DNA of 64,000 nt, from positions 9,173,914 to 9,237,913 of the forward strand of contig NC_089321.1 in NCBI RefSeq assembly GCF_036669915.1. The letters are read 5' to 3'. Positions 1 through 14,700 of this stretch are shown piece by piece. The DNA comes from Pocillopora verrucosa (Eukaryota > Cnidaria > Anthozoa > Scleractinia > Pocilloporidae). Position numbers and translations under genes: made by a program. Below the pieces are notes generated by a model that was not told the origin of the DNA, made no database searches, and was given only the letters and a program-made list of their open reading frames with translations. Numbering within the stretch: position 1 is the first letter of the stretch; each line of letters begins with the position of its first letter.

Positions 1-3000
1 GCTCGTTACATAATCCCAATGTTAAAAACCCTAGCAATAGAATATCAAGGTGGAAAAGACGCTTTTTTTTTATTACAAAACCTTCTTCCCTTTTTATGTA
101 CAGTGAAGATATCCTGAATTTGTTAAGTTTATATTTACGGGACCAAAATTTGAAATTTCGAATGACAGCTACAATTATCGCCTGCTATTCCTTAAACTAA
201 TTTTTATGTCTCATGTATTTAGGCGAAGCTTTTTTAATGTGTTTTCTTGATTTTACTGTTATTTTTCCTAGAAATATCTGTTGATTAATATTTTTTGTAG
301 TGGTATTTTCATTGATGGACGTAGTAAAGAAAACTGTTAGTACTTTAAGTTGGCAATAATCCTTTCTTGAGAACTGTCTCAATTGTAAATCATAATAGTA
401 GTAATATATTATAGGAAATATGTCAATTGCGAACAAACAGCAAGGTTTTGTTGTCATTTTGAAATCACTGTAAAATTAGTGACTGGGTTACAAAACTACT
501 TTAATTTCTGTAAATGAGGGCAGAAGTTGAATTACACTAGTTGATTGTGGCTACCGCTCCTTGATTGGTCGATAAGATTGTCAGCTGTCTCCTGTCTCCC
601 CGCGGGCGCTTCTGGCGGTAGGAGCGAGGAAACTGCTGACACCTCAGACTAAGTTTGCAATTGGTTGTTGAGAGGTTCCGATCAACTATTGGCCATATTG
701 TTATGAGCCAATGATTCGGGGACCTTTCTGGTGTGGTGACTGGTTCTATTTAAATAATGAGAATGCGATTTAAGACGAGACCCACAGGCTTAATAGTTTG
801 AAATCCTTGTAGACTTGTCTAATTCCCAAATTTAGGCGGGAAATAGCGAAATTATTTACCAAACAAATATTTGAAGCCGCTAGTTCGTCTTCAAAACATA
901 AGATACTCAGCTACTTCAGAAATGTTACGACGGTGCAAGGTAATTGTTCCACTGCTTTAAAATATTTTTACCACTGCCCGAGAATTCTTTTGAACGGACA
1001 GCTAATAATCAAAACAAATAAATTAAGAAGAGAGACCATGATTGCAATGGTAATGTGAAATAAAAGCTTTACAAACCGGTTAGTAGGTGTTGTGTTCCTT
1101 CAATTCTATTGATCTGTGTCAAGAAAAAACCTACCGTCTCAGCGAAAACCGTTCAGTTACAACAATTACTCGTTTTCCTTCGTCAGAGTACCTCGGCTTC
1201 ATTTCTAACATCTGTTTTGCATCAGAGGGCTATTCTATTTTAACGCCCCCTATTTTGGTCCCTTAATCCTATGCTTTTTTACGTAAATAGAATATTTTTT
1301 TCTAAAGCCAACCTAATTCTCAGACGACCCACCCCTCTAAGTCTCAGATACGAGCGTGGCGCTTAGGCTGTTTAATTTGAAATTAAACGTAATTCTTAAA
1401 AAAAAAAAAACACAGAACCGAAATTTCGCCCAACTGATCAGTGAAACTTCCATGGAATGTCAATTCGCCCTTTCTCCTCAGGGCTGAACAGTTTTGCCCC
1501 GTTTCGATTACCGTTATCGCGCTGTGCTTACTTAATAAGCACAATTTTCACTAGCTAACACCGTTAATCTCATTTTGAAACATTTTATTTTCAAACGTTT
1601 GTCAAGTGAAACATTCTTTACTGAAAGGATAATAAAAGTGCGCTACAAGATGTCTTGTTCATTGCTAAGGATTACACATTATGTAAACAGAAACCGAAAC
1701 GAAATTACACTTTCTGACCTAACTGCAAACGCAATTGTAGTTCTCCGTATTTGCACTGACTTCACATTCTCGTCTTATTCTCCTCGCAGAACAAAAAATA
1801 GAAAATAAAGGATATAGTCAATATCTGGTCTACTACACAAGAGAGTATATTATTTCCCTTCCTGCTTAATTCCGTCGCTTTGTACTCCAAACTAAACTTG
1901 ACCGGAGAAAGGTGGCGGGATGAAGCCTAAGCCATGAATGATGAGACAAATAGTCACAGATTTTTTTCCTTCCAACACTCTTCCAGAAACCTTCTTTGGA
2001 ATGATTCTGTATATTGATCAAGATTTCCACATTAGTCGAACAACAGGTTTTCCTCCAAATCCTATTGCACATTCTAGTCACAATACTCATGAATTACTCT
2101 CTTTCATCAATTAAAAACAGTATCCTTTGGTGCAAGGCTATACCTTGTCTTGTCTACAGCACTTTGGATAAAACTGTACTGAAAAACTTAAGGCAGCCTC
2201 CCACAAACAGTTGAAAGCTTTTTCAAGACCCAAGGTGACCAGAATCAAATCTCTCAGAGTGAGCAAAAAATTTTTCATTTGGATACATAATATTCTCCCA
2301 AACAAAAGAACTAGGAATGTCCAGACATACATTTAGATAATAAATATTTGCATTGATGATTGAGGTCTAAAGGTGGTAATTTAAGCACACACTATATCAA
2401 ATTGACTTGCTTCTGATCAACTTATTCACAATTTTGTCCAATAGAAAGCACCTTTGCTTAAAGTATTTTCAACATACCATTCTGAAAAATTCTCATCAAT
2501 GACAATTTTAACAATAATGTTACAGCTACAGTTATTTCAAGTCTAAAGAGTTTATTCAATCTCATACTGAGACAAAATAAAATTACTGTTATCAATTACT
2601 TCTAAAAGAAACTAATTTTATTTACAATGGTTTGATAGCTAAATGAATTAAGTCATATTTGTATACATTATAAGCTGCTGTAAGTAGGACACAAGCCAGG
2701 AAATTTGTGTTGGGTATAAAACTGATGGCTACTGGTAAACTTCCCTCTAACAATAATAAAAAAAAGATTTCTTAATTTCTTTCAATCATTTTGTTTGGCT
2801 TAACTTCAATATTCCTATCTGAAAATATTCTCTTTTTATGCAGTAGATATGTTTTTGAGTTATATGACTTTGTACAAAGAGCACTTCAACCATAAGAGTT
2901 TGTCACTTCACTTTATTTTTTCCAGGGAGTTTACCATAAAGCTTCAACTTCATGTGATCAAACCAGTTTTCCTGGCTAGCATTGGAACAAATGAAACATA

Positions 3001-3260
3001 GTCCCCAGCAAAATAACTTGTTATTCCCCCAATTGATAACCATTCTTACAGGAAGAAGACAAAACATACCCAGTCATAGTGGTTAAATATTTAGTAGAAC
3101 TAGCCAGATGTCACTCCCACACAAAAGAAACAATTCAGTGACTAATGTACATAGAGAAATAAATGATAGCTTTATTATTGTACATTTATTTCAGTAAAAA
3201 ATTTAACTGCTTTTTATATAAAATAAATTGAAACATTTGCATTAAATAGAGAATACAAGT
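1..3260. other. Region without a supported gene left of ARL5
   Basis: No reading frame here shows recognisable protein similarity. Positions 540-780 are the most promoter-like part: locally GC-richer, with several CCAAT/ATTGG boxes (for example ATTGG at 574 and 709-714). An ATG at 922 followed by five codons and a good donor (GT at 940) could be a tiny first exon on the + strand, but I found no downstream exon to join to it. AATAAA near 3159 on the + strand, close to the 3' end of ARL5, would fit a convergent 3' end. The rest is AT-rich and featureless to me. Confidence 0.5.
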
Positions 3261-6200
3261 CTACTTCCTAATATGATTTGTAATCCATTCAAGCCCCTGG
3301 TACAATCTGGAAAAGAGAAAAAATCACAACACATTGTTTGAGAATATTTTTTTAGTGCACACTTGCCTAGGTACTAAGGATCCTATGCTAAGGATCCCAT
3401 GCTAATGATCCTATTTGACTCCTACATCCTATAAACACATTTTTTTTACTATTATGAAAAAACAGATGAGACATATTTGTACCAGATCTTTCTTTACAAT
3501 AGTAATAGCATAAATTAAACCAAGAATTGAACACCTTACTTGAGCTCACACTGAAACTGTGTCGTACAATGCATTACAAACTGAACTAAACAAAGTTACC
3601 AGCTTACTCACCCTTCTCCTGTAAGGGCACAACATGCCTAAAAAGAAATAAAAAAATAGACAAGAAATTACTTAGCAACAAAACTCCTTTTTGACATTAC
3701 TTTTAGCTTAGTATACACTTAATCAGCAAATGGAGATAACACATTTGTTATTCAATCATCAGATGCCTCACTTTTGTTTCCAATCTGTCTTTACAGTAAA
3801 ATGTTTACTTCAGAGAGAGAAAAAGGAACATCTTCCTTTGCTTAAAACATATTCCTACAGGTAACATTTATTGAGCATACAACATAGAAAATGACCAGGG
3901 TAGTCACTGAAAAATGAATGAGCACTGGTTTATATAAAAAACATCATCAAATCAATTCCCTTTGTGAAAATTTACCTGTATATGCCATCCATGGTCCTTA
4001 ATTGAAGTAAGATTTAATTGTTCTGATATTTCTGCAACACTCATTGATCCCTGAAAGAGAATAACTCTGAGTCAGAAAGCAATTACATTTATATTCAAAG
4101 TAAATAATGTTAGATCATAAGGATTTCTACTCTGTTAAAAAGTAGTTCTTATTCATACAGTATTATCATTCAAGTTCACAGTTTATCACAAATTTACCAA
4201 ATTGTGTTTGAATTGCAACATTTTTACATCAAGTTTTTTTTATCACGCAGCTGCTTCAACAGAGGAACAAACCTTTATGTCTTGTTTGTTAGCAAATATA
4301 AGAACCCCAGCTTGTCTTAGATCCTACAGCAAAAGAAAAAAAGAGATAAGAAATAGAGATAAAGCTGTGCACTCTTGTAACTGGAGAGCATTACTGCTCA
4401 CAATAAGACAGCTTTGTTTCTTCCAGTTCACTGAAGAAGTCCAAGTAAGTCTGAATGAAATGATTATGATCATGCAGAGATAAAGCTTTATAATCTATAA
4501 CCTTGTGATCAGTTACTGTATTATTTTAGTAGGAATGGGATTAACTTCAATGTCAGGAACAACATAACAAATGATGATTCTGAAGACATCCACAGCCAGT
4601 TGTGGATCCTTTGTCTTCCCCCTCCCCCAGCTCATGCTTACCATAATGAGGCAGAAGTGCTACAACTTATTTATTGAAAGCTGAGTTCTGATTGGCTCAT
4701 TTTTCCCAAAAGACAATTCCCCACTCCACTGAATTACCACAATGCATTTTGAATGATGATGGCTACTTTTGCATTGCTGAACAATCTTACCTCATGATTT
4801 AACATGTTGTAAAGTTCTGCTTTTGATACAGCAAGTCTTTCCCTATCAGTACTATCTACAACTAAAATTAAAAACTGAAAGAGAAAACACAATACAACTT
4901 GATCAAAATTACCTATTTTCTGATGGAAAAGATGATCAAGAAATCCTTAGTTATTTAGAGCAGAAAGTACTACAGAGCGGTTAAGAGAACTTTGCAAATT
5001 ACTAACTGTATTTAGGAAAACTATGTAAGGAGTTACTGAATATTATAAAGTTTAGTTTACCTCTGTATTTGTGTAATATGTGTTCCATGCTGATCTTAGT
5101 GATTCTTGACCTCCTATATCCCACATCAAGAAATGAATATTTTTCCATACAACCTAATATTGAAAAGATGAGTACACACAATCATGCACCGCACATAAAC
5201 AATGAATTACAATCTCTAGGCCATCTAATAAACTTGAACCCATTAAATAGTTTCCTTTAGATAAATGGACCTTCCTTGAGTATAAGAACAACAGATGTTG
5301 GCTAATACTTTCCAATTAACTCTTTAACTCTTAAGATCTGATTGTTAATTCTCACCTCTCGCTAATACACAGTACCTTCTAAATTAGATATAAGAATTTA
5401 ATGCTAGATCACATCCAAGTATTCTCATTACTTGTTTGCTGAAGAGTGTATAGATATTGTATGGATATTATAAGAAGTCACATGTTCACCACTCCTGGGA
5501 TTTCCAGGTTAAAAGAAGCCAACAATAAACATTTCACAAATTACAGTAATTGATGAAAACCTTTACACATTTCAAAACAAATGGAAAATTTTGCCATACA
5601 GCTTGAAAGAACCATCTTGCCACCTGTAATACTGTCAATAGGAGGCAGCTAACTATATGTACATGAATGTCACAGGTTTCCAATACACTCAACTCTTCAA
5701 AATCTTTATTGTTATAGGCTTACCTCTTCTACATTACTGCCTATTGTTGGTGATGTATGAACTACCTCACTCATTAAACTGTAAGACAATAATGAAAAAA
5801 ATAAACATCATGATAGATCTAAAATATAATTTTCAACCTAAATTTTGATACTTACAACTGATACAAAATTGTTGTTTTTCCTGCATTATCTAAGCCCACA
5901 ATGATCACCTTGTGTTCTGAAAATAATAAAAATTGATATTTGCATTACAATTTACTCTACAATTTAATATAGTCATACCACTCATCATGTTACAAAGTTT
6001 GTATCTCCTGAAATGGAAAGATAATATTCTTGTTCTCACTCTGGTCAGATTTTATATTAGGCAAAAATGAATCATGTTCCAATTCAAAAAATTTATTATA
6101 ACAACACTTTCCAGTCTTAACTGTTTACTACTAACTGATTATGTTTCCGTGACATCAAAGACTTTCAAGTTTAATTCTATGATGTGAGAACCAGTTCATT

Positions 6201-7113
6201 TAGAATATGATCTGAAAGTGGTTAATGGCTTAATCAATAAGTTGTTATTTAAAAAATTGAGCTCATTTCCAAAATTTGGATGCAAAAAATTTGCATTAGT
6301 TTCTGCCAACAGAAAACTAGAATCAGAAGAATTCAAGAATATGAGAAATCAGTTCAACAGAATTTACTCATTTTACCCATACTTCACAATATTTCCACAT
6401 TGACTTACGTGGTCATTCAAAACAATTGTACAATTGGGGAAACCCCACAAACAGAAACTTGAAATAACAGCTAATTTCCATTAGCTTACAACACAGATTT
6501 GAGTAAAAGTCGATTTGTAAATATTCAAATTCAGGACTGGTGTTGTTCATGGGTTCCACTTTACCAAAATATCGGTTTACCCAGTTTATATTACCGTTTT
6601 AAGGAGACAAAATACTGTATATATGGAATGTTTAAAAATCAACTTCATTGTAAGATATGCAAGGCCTTGAAATCACATTGAATAAATAGGTAGCATCCTT
6701 TGTTGAAAACAATAACACGTACTTAAGGTTCACAAGAATACGTCGCTACCTCTTCTCCGTCGAAAAAAAGTACAACAACAACAAAAATTTCACTCGTTCC
6801 TTGACGAATTTCAATCTTCACACATATTGTAACATCCATGCACACCGTACACAGACAAAGGTTCCGACAAGCTTAATGATTTCCATCAGAAAACGCCATG
6901 AAGAACGATCTTCCTCAATTAAAATATATATGACCAAAGTAAATCCAAAATGGAATAGAGCCTGTAGGGTTAAGTAAAGAGCAAAGACATACATGTAACA
7001 GGATTTTGTCTCTTTGATATTTTTACTGGCAAGCTAAGGGCACGCCAACCGTAGGCATTATACTTACCCTCATTGCTGAACCAACTGAACAATTTAGCGA
7101 ACAAAAGCCCCAT
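3261..7113 (-). CDS. ARL5: ADP-ribosylation factor-like protein 5 (small GTPase)
   Basis: Nine exons on the minus strand: 7113-7068, 5916-5856, 5778-5724, 5153-5061, 4874-4791, 4323-4273, 4050-3976, 3637-3612, 3306-3261. They join to 537 nt, or 178 residues plus stop, against about 179 in animal ARL5. Visible motifs are Gly2 in the N-terminal MGLLF (the myristoylation position in ARF/ARL proteins), P-loop GLDNAGKT at residues 23-30, switch II WDIGGQE at 65-71 and guanine-binding NKQD at 125-128. The segments [12 protein letters not shown] and [20 protein letters not shown] are diagnostic of ARL5 rather than ARF1 or ARL1. Known role of the family: a trans-Golgi GTPase that recruits GARP tethering. 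Phases agree at all eight junctions. The exon-6 donor (GTTTGT) is weak but is supported on both sides by the alignment. The nearest downstream minus-strand poly(A) signals lie around 3165-3190. Confidence 0.96.
3373..3412. repeat. Short 14-bp direct repeat, three copies
   Basis: Three consecutive near-identical 14-mers of the form CTAAGGATCCTATG lie just beyond the final ARL5 exon, in its last intron. They differ by one or two bases. No function is suggested. Confidence 0.7.
5315..5513. repeat. Dispersed ~200-bp repeat, family 2 (TTAACTC-ended)
   Basis: Lies in ARL5 intron 3. It begins TTAACTCTTTAACTC and ends with a GGGATTTCCAGGTTAA-like tail. Internal words such as GATCTGATTGTTAATTCTC and AGTATTCTCATTAC recur in copies at 12225-12385, 12905-13112, 45524-45733 and 51113-51283, in either orientation. 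The short size, absence of coding capacity and TTAA ends suggest a miniature non-autonomous DNA transposon. That class is inferred. Confidence 0.6.
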
Positions 7114-8766
7114 CTCGTGCCCATGAAAATAACGTGGTTAAAATGGAATCGGGACAAAATCCAGGAATTTAGGGAAAGGTTTTTTCAATCGATATTTGTA
7201 CTACCTTGACTTCCTAAATCGACACTACACATAGTCAGGTCAAATCACGCATGCTCCAAGCCTCGCATGGATGTGATGTGACGTAATTGTACAAGCGAGA
7301 GTTCCTATCTCCGGAAGTGTAAATTGATATAAACTTCTTCGCATTTCTGTTTGGTGAGAACTGTAGCTGCCACACTTACTCAAGCAACGCTAAATTGAAA
7401 TCGAAGGTTCGTTTGCATCACCCAAAAAGGCTTGACAGCCGAGACATCTCTTAATTAATTGTACGGAACTTATTTAACTCTAGGAAAACATAAGATATTA
7501 TCATGTTTAAATCATTGTGGAAGAAAAATTATTTAGCAATATTTCTGCGAATACCTGGAATAGTCTTCCCAAAAAAGTTCATAACTCAACAAATCTAACA
7601 GAATTCCATTGCAATCTTGAGAAAGCTATTCTTTAGAATCATTCATTCATTTCATTCTTCGTTATTATATTAATAATTTCTTTATATTTCGTTTAACATT
7701 ATGATTGTAATTTATTTGATGAATTTGTTTTTTTACACACGTTCGTATTTGAAAGAGTTATAGCTCCTGAAAGACATTTCTAGATAAAGAAGTATATTGC
7801 AAGTTCCCACGACGGTGGAGTGACTAACGCCTTTTTTTTCACCTGTGCTTAAAATAGTTGGTGCTCTTTAATTTTTCACCGCAACTATTTTTATAAACTT
7901 AAAATATTATCGTAGTTAGCGGAAATTCTGACGCAAACTCGAAACTTTTTTTCCATGATTTCCCGATTTTCAGAAAAGTCAAGGTTTGCTCACTGTCGGT
8001 GATCAATGGAACGCTTTCAGAGCGAGAAGAGAGTTAAACGAGCGACTGACTCTCAGGCTATCGCATTATCGCTTTGATGTTATGGAAAATGGGAGGCACA
8101 ATGGATGGAAGATAGGCTATAGCAGAGCTAACTCAGTTTAATGACTAACATCTATCTCTTGCTTTAAGCAAATGAACACTTTTCGATTCGCCTTGAGGTT
8201 TAACGAGAACGCAATTTTACGAACACGCATTTTTTAAAACCTTCATTTACGTCTTTCTGACCACAAAAAAAAAGGACACAAAAGACGGGCCAGTTTTATC
8301 TTGTTATGACATTATTAAACACCAAAAATACAAGAGCAGCCAGAGGCCATGAAATAGTCGAAACACAGATAATCCCGAAGTCACGTGGACAGAGAGTGAC
8401 AGCCAGCTGTTTGTAACATTACATAATACAATGAGTCTTGATACTCAGATAAAAATCAATTACAAGTAATAATCATGGAAGACTGAAACAAAACGAAAAA
8501 ATAACCTCAAAGAAGGAGTAATTTTTAAATCTATGTATAAAAACACGAAATAAATAACACATTCGTCGTCAAACTTCTCGTCATTATGCTCCTATTATTC
8601 ATTAGACGCTAGAGTCAGATTTTTAACTCTGCGTTTCATGATTTTAGAAAACTCCGTTTTCCTTTGAGGGTTGTAAATCAAATTGCAGCGTTTAAGAAAA
8701 ATTCTGAACGAAGTAAATAAAAACTTGGATCATCCAGCGTCAAACAAAAGTTCTCAAACTTTTCCT
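7114..8766. other. Intergenic region between ARL5 and CCDC47
   Basis: Contains the ARL5 promoter side (7114-7400) and the CCDC47 3' side (8500-8766). Both genes run on the minus strand. No exon or RNA gene is recognised. Confidence 0.6.
7279..7286 (+). promoter_or_regulatory. CRE-like site upstream of ARL5
   Basis: TGACGTAA, a one-mismatch cAMP-response-element half-palindrome, lies about 165 bp upstream of the ARL5 start codon. It is seen directly; its function is inferred from position only. Confidence 0.3.
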
Positions 8767-11700
8767 TCAGCCACGTGCTTTGACTTGTTTTACTTTGAAT
8801 GGATTTCTTTTCTTCATTTCTTTCTTGTGTTCTCTCTCCTAAAGACAAGCCAGAAAAGGAAATGTTTACTCGAAGTTATATCACAAAATCATAAAGTCAT
8901 TTATTGCGTAGACTACTTTTCCTGGCGCAGATATTGAATGCAAACCAACCTCCAGCCTTCGCTGTCTGTCAGGGTCATCCTCTTGCATGATTCGTTCTTT
9001 CTCAGCTCTTACTTTGTCTTCGCGACGTTGCTGTGCGGCCTTCAATTGTAAAAAAGATGCAGTTAACTTTGAAACTACTCAATTATGGAACCTTTATTCG
9101 TGACCGAGCAAACTTGCCAAAAATCTTGTCACAAAAAGACCACCAAGATTTCCTTTCTCTCTGGTTTGCATGTTATTGCGTGGAAGTAATTCAAAAGAAT
9201 CCAACAGAGGTTAGAGAGCATTTAAATTCCGCGACGCTAGATCAAAGCAACGTCACGAAAACTGCCAAATATAAGAAAACATTACCATTAATTTTCACTC
9301 ACTTCTTGCCTTTGAGCATGAGATTGTTTCAGCAGATTTTCCTCGAGTTCTCGCCGATTTTTGTCAGCCTTAGCTTTAGCCTGAAGTAAACAAAACACGA
9401 TTAGTCTAACGATTCACTAATAAGGAATGTTACGCAGTGTGGTAACACGACAGAAAAAGCTACCCCACAGGCGAGTCTATGATGAATGATATAGAGGAAA
9501 ATTAAAAGAAAAAAACTAAAAGATTTCTAAACTCGAGAAAAGAAGCTAGAACTAAGCACGAGAAACAAACAAACCTCTTTTCCGAGCTTAAACCGTCTAA
9601 CCCTATCAATACAGTGAAGAACTAGTTTCATCATCGGTTCTAATTTGACCATGTCAGATGACTTGGTACTGCTCCCTTTAGAAGGCACTGAAAAATATAT
9701 CGTATACAGCACTCAGATACAAGAAAACAGAATCAAACAAGCTGACACCATAGTTATTAAGGATGGCTGAAAGGATTTTGAGATCTCAAAAGTCTGAGAT
9801 ACATAAATATCATTTACAAGATATCATTGCCAGTGAACTCATTGGAGATGTTGCCAAACTGATTCAAGATATCAGTGAACTCTTCTCAAGTTGCCAGCAA
9901 ATTCAACCAAATAATTGGCAGATTCATCTGAGTTGTCAGCAAACTCAGCCAAGTTGTTGGCAAACTCAACTGAGTTGTCTGTGAACTCAACAGAGTTGTT
10001 TCCCACCAGTTGTTACTGCAGAAATATAAATTTTCCAGCAGCAAGACAGAAATCAATCTCACCTTTAAAGTTAAAAAGCAGGACTTTCTTAGGTTTGACA
10101 GGTTTCCCACTAGCTGCCTGGTCACTAAAATAAATAAAAAAGACTAATGAGCAAGACAAAAGGTTACCTAGAGAATAAACTAAATCTGAGACAACTACCC
10201 TAAAAAGATTCAACTTTTCTTTCAATTAAAAATATTGATAAAGCATTTGACATACTCATCATCAGGTTGCTTTGGACCCACATATTGATCAGAAAATATC
10301 AATGAGTCAAGCATTTCTTCACCACTGGAAATAGCTCTTGTGATCTGTAATGAGAAATGCCACACATTGAAGAAAAAAAAATGGCTGTACATTTGTCAGG
10401 AGTACAAGACAAAGATACAGTGCTCAAACAAAAAGATACTATCTGAGTCCCCATCTGCAATCAAACCCTAAACTTCAAATTGCATTGTCTTATCCTGGAC
10501 TACTGAGCTGGGGAGAACTCACTGGTGAGATAAGCTGAATAATAATTTAATACATGACATGCATGCTGCTGCCTGCGTATTGACAGTATGGGCAAGCTTT
10601 TTTCATTGCTGAAAATAGCTGGATGCAGGAGTTGTCACACATTTAAGGCTGCTACCTCTACCTCATGTAAAAGAAACATCTCAAAATCATAGCAATCTGA
10701 TATTTTGAGCTAAGAGTAAAAAAAAATTAGCCAAGTTTTTTTTTTATCATACCTGTGATGATAAAATGGCACTGGCTGCTTCAGCAGACTCAGTTAACAC
10801 AACAAATGAGCCAGGTAGATCATATTTAGGTCCAGCACGTTTATCAGGACAGAAGAAGGTCTACGTAAAGAAGACAGTGTTACCAAATACATCAGCAGAC
10901 ACTTTTCATGACCACAAATATATCAGAACAAATTCACCACATAATTCTTTTCTTTACCAAATCTTGGAGCTCCTTTTGCATCTTAGCAGCAGTCTTCTTT
11001 GGTAAAACAGCAAGAACAAAGTTGTCCATTTCTTCATCAGTCATGTGCACTGTAACTGTCTAAATAAAACATAGACAACAAATTAAGGACTTTTCAGTTT
11101 TTTGTTGTCAACAGCAATTAGAAAATGAGCAAATCAGACAATGGTGAAAACAAACAAATAATACATAACAAAACAAACTTAAAACGTACCACAGTATCCC
11201 TGGCTGGTTTGACTAAATAAGACATCACACTAACAAGATCATGACGCTTCTGTAACTAAAATAGAAAGATAAAGACCAGTGACCAACTGTCCTATGCACA
11301 CAGAGCAACTGATAACCATTTTTACAGTAAGTGCTCTAAACAGCAACTGTTTTGATCAGCTAAGAATAAAATTTGGCAACCTTTGTTTAGTGGTCATGTA
11401 GCAAGATGTAATATTTTTATGACTCAATGCTCAAGGTTTTGGTGAGAGAGGCATTTACAGAAAATTTTATTGAACAAATGTCCTTTCAAATTTATGTTTA
11501 TTAAACCGACAACAAAATAAAATTGGAGGTAACCATTTCAATATCATCTAAGGTCATCAAATTGTGACGGTGACAAATATTTTCATTGAAGCATGAACAA
11601 AGTTATAGGGTAAGCATCTACATAAATGAAACATGTAACTTTGGGCTAAGATTTCTTCCTTACCTTAATTTCAACAAGCAATCCATCACAGCCTACCCTC

Positions 11701-14700
11701 CCTGTGCACCATAATGTATACAGACTCTCACTCTCCTTCACCAATATTCCTTGTTGAGGTTCCTCACTGGAGCCATCATCACCTGGTTAGGCAAATAAAA
11801 CAATATTCAAATTAAACAAACCAGTATAAAACAATGATTTTAAAAACAATGCAACAAATAATATTCAGATGATTGCATCATTAAAATTCTTGCTTTCTTC
11901 TCAGACACATCAATTTGATTTCATGTCATTGTGAGTCTTTCAGCAATAGATCACAGATGACATCAAAATAAAGTCAGAACATAGTGGCAATCAGCAGCTC
12001 CTTGTGAGCCACTTTTTTTGTTCTCACCACATTTTGATGTCATCTGTGATTTATTACTGATCAGATACATAGCAATATGGAATCTAATGGTAAAACTTAC
12101 CCACTACACTGAAATTACTCTCCAAAAGTTCTTTATTAGATTTTAACCTGGGAATTTAATCAAAGGAGACAAAGTTATAATTCAAATTGAATGGGGTCCC
12201 ATACATAAAATAGAGAAGAATCATTTAACCTTGAACTCTAGAGATCAAATTGTTCATTCTCCTTTCTCCTACTGCACATTTGCTAGTAACAAGAATTTGG
12301 TGTGAGATCAAGATAACAATTGATACCTGAAAAAATTTAGTATTCTCAATCCCTGTCGGCTGGATGTTTGAAAATTATAAGGCTATTACTTTATTAGTTT
12401 TTAACTGTTATGTGTCACCCACTTAGTTATTTTCTACATGGAGAAAGGGTTAATCATGGATATGCATCAATTTTGAACAGAAAAAGAAAAAAAATCATCA
12501 GAATTTGTTTTTGCTGTGAGCCATTCAGTTGTTTCATAAAAACACAAACACATTACCATGCAGTTGCAAGCCTTGAGTTTTTACTTCGTCCAGCAAAGAA
12601 ATTAAGTGCATAGGCTGCTAGCCCAGCTAGAGTCAGAATTTCAGCATAAAATCCCTCCCAGTTTGCCCTTAAATGAACAGGAATCTGAAACAGAAACACC
12701 AAAAAATGTAAGAAAAGTAAAAGTCTTTGCAAGAAATAAATAAACATGTTTTATTATCTCATGAAGCACACACCTTCTTTATTTTTAAATCAGGTTGTGG
12801 ACCTGATTTTCCTTTTGGTATTTTTTCTTTATTATATCCCTGGATGGTAGGAAAAAAGTATACCATCAGTAAACTTGTTTGTGTAGAGGTAATTTATACA
12901 ACCAGTTTACTCTTAACTCCTTTGAGTGATCAAGAAAGAATTTCTCCTTACAATATCAATACAATATCAAGCAGACAAGTAACGAGGAGGAAAATTATCA
13001 ATTGATTTAATAACAAATTCTCCAAACTAAAATTTTAAGAATTGAATGGCAGATAGAAAAAAGAATTACCTAATGAACGTGATCTTGGGAGTGAAAGTGT
13101 TAGAGTGGTTTAACAATAGTTAACAAGTATCAGAACAATCAAGGCTGAAACTACGAAAAAAACAATTCAAAAATTAAACAAAATCTTTACCTCAAATTCT
13201 TCTTCATCAGTAAAGTGATCAAACTCTTCTTGCTCCTCCTCTGACTACAAAAATGAATAATTCATTCACTATTAATGATCAGTTGCAAACCCAAGTAAGG
13301 TAAATATTTGTTCATTCAAAGTTTGTTAAGTCAATAAATGACATTCTTTAAAACACCTGTAAAAATATAAAGTACACTACTTGAGGAAAGTCCCTCGAAC
13401 TAAGACAAAATTCTCCAACTGAAAAAATTATTCATGTGAAATAATGATAATCACAGTAATGTTAACACTGATATGTGGATATAGCAAGGAACTATGAAGA
13501 TATTATCATCTATTTGAAAGTATAAGCTGTTTACCTCTTCAACATTTGCCTCTGACTCATCTGTTTCTTCTGCAACATCAGCTAAATAGATGAACCAAAA
13601 ACATTGTGATTTATATCTTTTTAAGTATTTCTTTTTTCCCTCAACATCCCCATATTTTCTTTGTTCACTGTTTTTCTGCAACAAGCACAAATTTCACCAC
13701 TACAGAGGGTAAGATGAGGAATAAAAAAAAAAGAGAGACAAAGTTTAGGGAGGGAAAGGACAAAGGGAGCAGAAGTTAATGAAAACTCTCTAAAATTTTC
13801 AATTCATCCCTTAAACCAAACATTATTTTGTGCATTAGTTGTTGGCTATACCACCACAGTACACCACCCCAGTCACCTGGTCTGGAATGAACCAGTTCAC
13901 AAATAGAACCCATAATGTACTCTAGGACCAGGCTCGAAGTTCTTTGACCCAAGCTGACCAAACAACAAAAAAACGCAACGTTGGGAATAAAAGTGAAGGG
14001 TTCCACGAATTAAGTTCTATAACAAAAAGGAGCGACCTTCCGTATGAAATATATGAACACCTATGCTGAGTAGTCAAACCCAATAACATAAAGTTTCTAC
14101 AACATGCTCTTCCCTTGCTCTAGCTTTTAATTAACAGCATATTGTTTATATTTCTATACACCGTGCCAAGGCAGGTTCCCATCTAAACCAAGTAAAATTT
14201 ATCAGCTGACAAAAGTGTATATGGCAAAGAATCGATCGTGGTTGTTACATGAAGATGACATAAACGTTTGAAATAATCCAAAAATAAAGAGAAACAAGAA
14301 AAGACGAAGACCAAAATTTCATTTTGATGTTGGGGAAAGATGTAGCGTGACAAACACACGTGGTAGCTAGCGTTCCAAAAGAAGTAGGTGATTATTGTAG
14401 GTGATTGCCATTAAAGTCAACAAAGACTATAGACCTTAAATCCAGTTAAATTGCAAGTACATAATTTCTTGGAAAATATTCACTTACCCACCTTAGCCTA
14501 TCCAGGAAAAAATACGCGCTAAATAAGTTTTAAAAACTCTTCTAACCTTCCTCTTCTTCATCGTCATCTTGATCGCCTGTTCCATGCACCTCTGTTTCTT
14601 CTTCATCTTCTTCGTCCCCTTCCGTTTCAAATTCAGCAAAATCATTACTGTTGTCGTCCGGTTCGTCAGTGGCAGTGATGTACGTCAGAAAACCAACAAG

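Noticed and set aside
2138..2332. Minus-strand frame with GLEKAFNCLWEA, vaguely like a reverse transcriptase motif
   Set aside because: No further reverse transcriptase blocks around it and no consistent frame; similarity is too short to support a call.
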